Below, one piece after another: positions 5,631 to 7,210 of a DNA stretch of 7,210 bases. How positions within the stretch are numbered: position 1 is the stretch's first letter; each line of letters opens with the position of its first letter. The notes beneath the pieces are model-generated. The model had not been told where the DNA came from, did not search any database, and was given only the letters and a program-made list of their open reading frames with translations. A program made the translations under genes and the position numbers. Source of the stretch: Nitrososphaerales archaeon TH526 (GTDB taxonomy: Archaea; Thermoproteota; Nitrososphaeria; Nitrososphaerales; Nitrososphaeraceae); contig JAATVR010000192.1 of NCBI GenBank assembly GCA_014523665.1, positions 1 through 7,210 on the forward strand, written 5' to 3'.

Positions 5631-5651
5631 TGATTCATTTCAATGGAATCA
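5631..5651. repeat. Hairpin in the convergent intergenic region
   Basis: TGATTC (5631-5636) and GAATCA (5646-5651) are exact reverse complements with a 9-base loop, next to a shorter repeat CCAA/TTGG (5654-5665). Being between convergent genes, it may act as a terminator for either strand, but no long T run follows on either side. Confidence 0.3.
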
Positions 5652-5704
5652 TGCCAATTGATTGGTGCCATTTAGCATCTCGATAAATCAGGCGGCTAAT
5701 TCTG

Positions 5705-6478
5705 TTAAGTTTGTTGTGACGATTGTATCATACTTGACAAGTCTAAATTGAAGAATTCCTTCAAAATTCCAATATAAGCTGTCACGGGGGGTGGTATTTC
5801 GCTTTCACACGCAATACCCATGTTCCATGCGTTTATCCAAATAACCATACATTGAACCATGATCACGAATCGCTGGTATTCCCCCGGGACTACATCCAGT
5901 TCCGTAACGTATCTATTCGCAAGATTCCATGATCCCGTAAAGTCTAAGCACTTGGTACCGTGAATGGTTTCAATCTGCTCCTGCAAGCCATTATAGAATT
6001 CAAAAGGTTTTGTAGTCATAAAGAATGGAAAATTTACTTTTGATGGCTTGATCAATCCAAGGGGAGATAGAATTGTTAGTATTCTGATGTTATCCATTGT
6101 CTCATTCTTGAATTTCGCCGTCATTTGATCTACAATTTGTTCGTCATTAAACCAAAACAAAACTACTGTCGCGTCAGAAAGACTAACGTTTCTAATATCA
6201 TCAACAATTAGTTGTGCGTTCTTCAGCCTGCTTATCCTTTTTCTTGCCACAGAGGCTATTTCGCTTCTTTTCTCGACGCCGATAGACCGTTTTACGCCGA
6301 ACTCCTTGGCCGCGATTTGCACCGTATTCCCAGCTCCGCAGCCAAGATGATAAAAGACATCATCACTGTTAATCTCTCCAAAGCTAAAGATTTTTCTTAT
6401 TACGCTTTCGGGTAAAGATATATCATCACCTATTAGGACGTTCTCCGGTAATGAAGACACAAATTCGGAAATATCCAA
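5705..6478 (-). CDS. DOT1-like class I SAM-dependent methyltransferase
   Basis: A 257-residue cytoplasmic protein with a Rossmann-type S-adenosylmethionine-binding fold in its first half. Motif I is FYHLGCGAGNTV (42-53), the acidic post-I residue is Glu69 in IGVEKR, motif II is IVDDI (91-95) and the motif IV strand is VVLFWFND (105-112). The arrangement resembles archaeal relatives of the DOT1 lysine methyltransferases, which favours a protein or small-molecule substrate over DNA or rRNA, though the substrate cannot be told. His44 stands where many relatives have Asp. The C-terminal half (about 140-257), including FVIMVQCMVIWINAWNMG, has aromatic and aliphatic stretches I cannot assign to a domain. 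The start is TTG 6478: an in-frame stop lies three codons upstream (rc of 6488-6490) and a TATA box lies 26 bases before it. It is convergent with the mini-protein gene and probably transcribed alone. Confidence 0.8.
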   Translation of the reverse strand: MDISEFVSSLPENVLIGDDISLPESVIRKIFSFGEINSDDVFYHLGCGAGNTVQIAAKEFGVKRSIGVEKRSEIASVARKRISRLKNAQLIVDDIRNVSLSDATVVLFWFNDEQIVDQMTAKFKNETMDNIRILTILSPLGLIKPSKVNFPFFMTTKPFEFYNGLQEQIETIHGTKCLDFTGSWNLANRYVTELDVVPGEYQRFVIMVQCMVIWINAWNMGIACESEIPPPVTAYIGILKEFFNLDLSSMIQSSQQT

Positions 6479-6500
6479 TTTGAGTTTCTAGATTTTATGA

Positions 6501-6508
6501 CTATAAAT
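6501..6508 (-). promoter_or_regulatory. TATA box of the methyltransferase gene
   Basis: On the minus strand the sequence reads GTATTTATAG, a good archaeal TATA element, centred 26 bases before TTG 6478. There is no Shine-Dalgarno site between them, so the mRNA probably begins at or next to the TTG. Confidence 0.6.
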
Positions 6509-6802
6509 ACCATCGTCTTAAATGCATCGATCTTACAATAACGTAACGTACCGAGAACAAGTAGGAATTTTTGTAGATTGAGGACACTTTTTTCCCGATG
6601 CATTTCTATTTGTATAATTGAAAGGCAATAAGAAAGGGAGAAGCAGTTTAATCACTGAAAGCCTTTTGACATAGCGAAAGCGGAAGCCTGTCTCGACTAC
6701 ACACCAAAATTTGGCATTTATAATTATATATTTGATTCGTTCACAGAAATTATTCTTTCTATTGATTGACTGAGTAGTTGGATTTGTAACCAGTATTAAA
6801 AC

Positions 6803-6836
6803 CTGATTACTGTGTAACCTCTACTAGGTAAATCAG
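6803..6836. repeat. Bulged hairpin downstream of the ferredoxin gene
   Basis: CTGATTAC (6803-6810) pairs with GTAAATCAG (6828-6836) with a single bulged A. An alternative inner pairing is ACCT (6817-6820) with AGGT (6825-6828). It lies beyond the poly-T terminator of the ferredoxin gene and may be a backup 3'-end structure; no function is evident. Confidence 0.3.
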
Positions 6837-6857
6837 CTGAAATAAAATTGAAAAGTC

Positions 6858-6876
6858 AAAAAAAATTGTAAAAAAA
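6858..6876 (-). terminator. Poly-T terminator of the ferredoxin gene
   Basis: On the minus strand a T7 run (6876-6870) and a T8 run (6865-6858) follow the ferredoxin stop by about 36 bases. Consecutive T tracts are the standard archaeal intrinsic terminator. A weak stem (GTAGC 6906-6910 on the minus strand with GCTAC 6882-6886) lies just before them. Confidence 0.7.
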
Positions 6877-6912
6877 TTGCGGTAGCTAAAGTAATTTGAT
6901 TGCTCGCTACGA

Positions 6913-7206
6913 TTAACCTTCTTCCCAGCCCTTCTCAAACACACCATTCTTGTGAAGGGGAACTGGTGCACCTGAAGTGTATTCCATAGGCCTCATCCAG
7001 AAAATAGCATGGGTTGGACAGACTCCTATGCATGCTCCATCTGAGATGCATCGTTCAGGGTAAAATATGAATGCTTTTCCTCTTTTCCATCCCTCTACCG
7101 GCTTTACCCTCAGTACATCTGGACCTAAAGCTGTACAAATCTCTACGCAGAGAGCACAACCAATACATCTCTGTTCGTCTACATCTGGAAGTATAGCAAT
7201 TGGCAT
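6913..7206 (-). CDS. Two-cluster ferredoxin with an Asp replacing one Cys ligand
   Basis: A 97-residue soluble electron carrier with two ferredoxin-type iron-sulfur motifs. The first is canonical: CIGCALCVEIC with Cys14, Cys17, Cys20 and Cys24. The second reads CISDGACIGVCP with Cys53, Asp56, Cys59 and Cys63, so Asp replaces the second Cys. In the usual crossover arrangement, Cys14/17/20/63 bind one [4Fe-4S] cluster while Cys53/59/24 with Asp56 bind the other, which may be [3Fe-4S] or Asp-ligated [4Fe-4S], as in Sulfolobus- and Pyrococcus-type ferredoxins. Between the motifs is an insertion (about 30-50, LRVKPVEGWKRGKAFIFYP). A C-terminal tail of about 27 residues contains TSGAPVPLHKNGVF. ATG 7206 lies only 4 bases from the window edge, so the promoter is not visible. 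A role in low-potential electron transfer, for example with oxoacid oxidoreductases, is plausible but not shown. Confidence 0.88.
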   Translation of the reverse strand: MPIAILPDVDEQRCIGCALCVEICTALGPDVLRVKPVEGWKRGKAFIFYPERCISDGACIGVCPTHAIFWMRPMEYTSGAPVPLHKNGVFEKGWEEG

Positions 7207-7210
7207 CTTC

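Larger units (their letters stand above)
5473..5704. other. Convergent intergenic region with several inverted repeats
   Basis: These 232 bases separate the mini-protein gene from the convergent methyltransferase gene and contain no coding frame I trust. They hold a nested stem-loop structure (5490-5529), overlapping alternative hairpins (5528-5581), a 5S-rRNA-like stretch around 5549-5567, and two further hairpin-like repeats (5631-5651 and 5654-5665). Some of these may serve as terminators for either strand; no strong poly-T run is present on the minus side. Confidence 0.5.
6479..6912. other. Gene-poor region between ferredoxin and methyltransferase genes
   Basis: No credible coding frame lies in these 434 bases; the longest ATG-started frames I noticed are about 20 codons. 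From high to low coordinates it holds the ferredoxin terminator (6858-6876), a bulged hairpin (6803-6836), the AT-rich stretch ATTTATAATTATATAT (6716-6731), a small element with a GAAA tetraloop closed by GACA/TGTC (6668-6692), and the methyltransferase promoter (6501-6508). I found no tRNA, SRP RNA or RNase P RNA landmarks. Confidence 0.5.

Noticed and set aside
6212..6415. A plus-strand frame of 67 codons opposite the methyltransferase
   Set aside because: It is antisense to the SAM-binding core of a convincing gene and shows no motif of its own.
6779..6792. A minus-strand tRNA T-loop-like sequence (GGATTTGTAACC)
   Set aside because: The loop would be one base too long, and no other tRNA arms can be drawn around it.

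Overview
The window reads as a stretch of an AT-rich archaeal chromosome, most likely from the Thaumarchaeota/Nitrososphaeria (ammonia-oxidiser lineage). The reasons are an archaeal GTP cyclohydrolase III, an archaeal/fungal-type pyrimidine reductase, TATA-like boxes about 26-27 bases upstream of start codons with no Shine-Dalgarno sequence (leaderless transcription), frequent TTG starts and poly-T terminators. The lineage call rests on gene content and general resemblance, not on a database search.

Layout. Bases 3-266 hold the C-terminal end of a probably extracytoplasmic beta-rich protein. A gene-free stretch of about 350 bases (267-612) follows and carries the promoter of a tight six-gene plus-strand cluster (613-5147): bacterial-type riboflavin synthase, DHBP synthase (ribB), lumazine synthase (ribH), GTP cyclohydrolase III (arfA), a COG0402-type amidohydrolase/deaminase, and the pyrimidine reductase (arfC). 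A T-tract and a hairpin end the cluster. A 57-residue Cys/His-rich mini-protein (5299-5472) follows. Next comes a structured convergent intergenic region, then a minus-strand DOT1-like SAM methyltransferase (5705-6478) with its own TATA box. After a second gene-poor gap, a minus-strand two-cluster ferredoxin (6913-7206) ends the window and has a clear poly-T terminator.

How the genes work together. ArfA opens GTP to a formamidopyrimidine. ArfC reduces the ribosyl side chain. RibB makes the four-carbon unit, RibH makes lumazine and riboflavin synthase dismutates it to riboflavin. The steps with no recognised enzyme here are deformylation (usually ArfB, creatininase family), removal of the 2-amino group, and dephosphorylation. 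The amidohydrolase shares a TAATG stop/start overlap with arfA and lies directly before arfC. It keeps the HxH, HxxE, H and D residues of guanine-deaminase-like mononuclear deaminases, which makes it a strong candidate for the archaeal riboflavin-pathway deaminase. This is the most interesting item in the window.

Secondary points are an 8-bp-arm inverted repeat at the end of the riboflavin synthase gene, whose half-site recurs upstream of the cluster, a nested-hairpin intergenic RNA candidate with a 5S-rRNA-like stretch, and a ferredoxin in which Asp replaces one cluster ligand. No mobile elements, CRISPR arrays or tRNA genes were seen.
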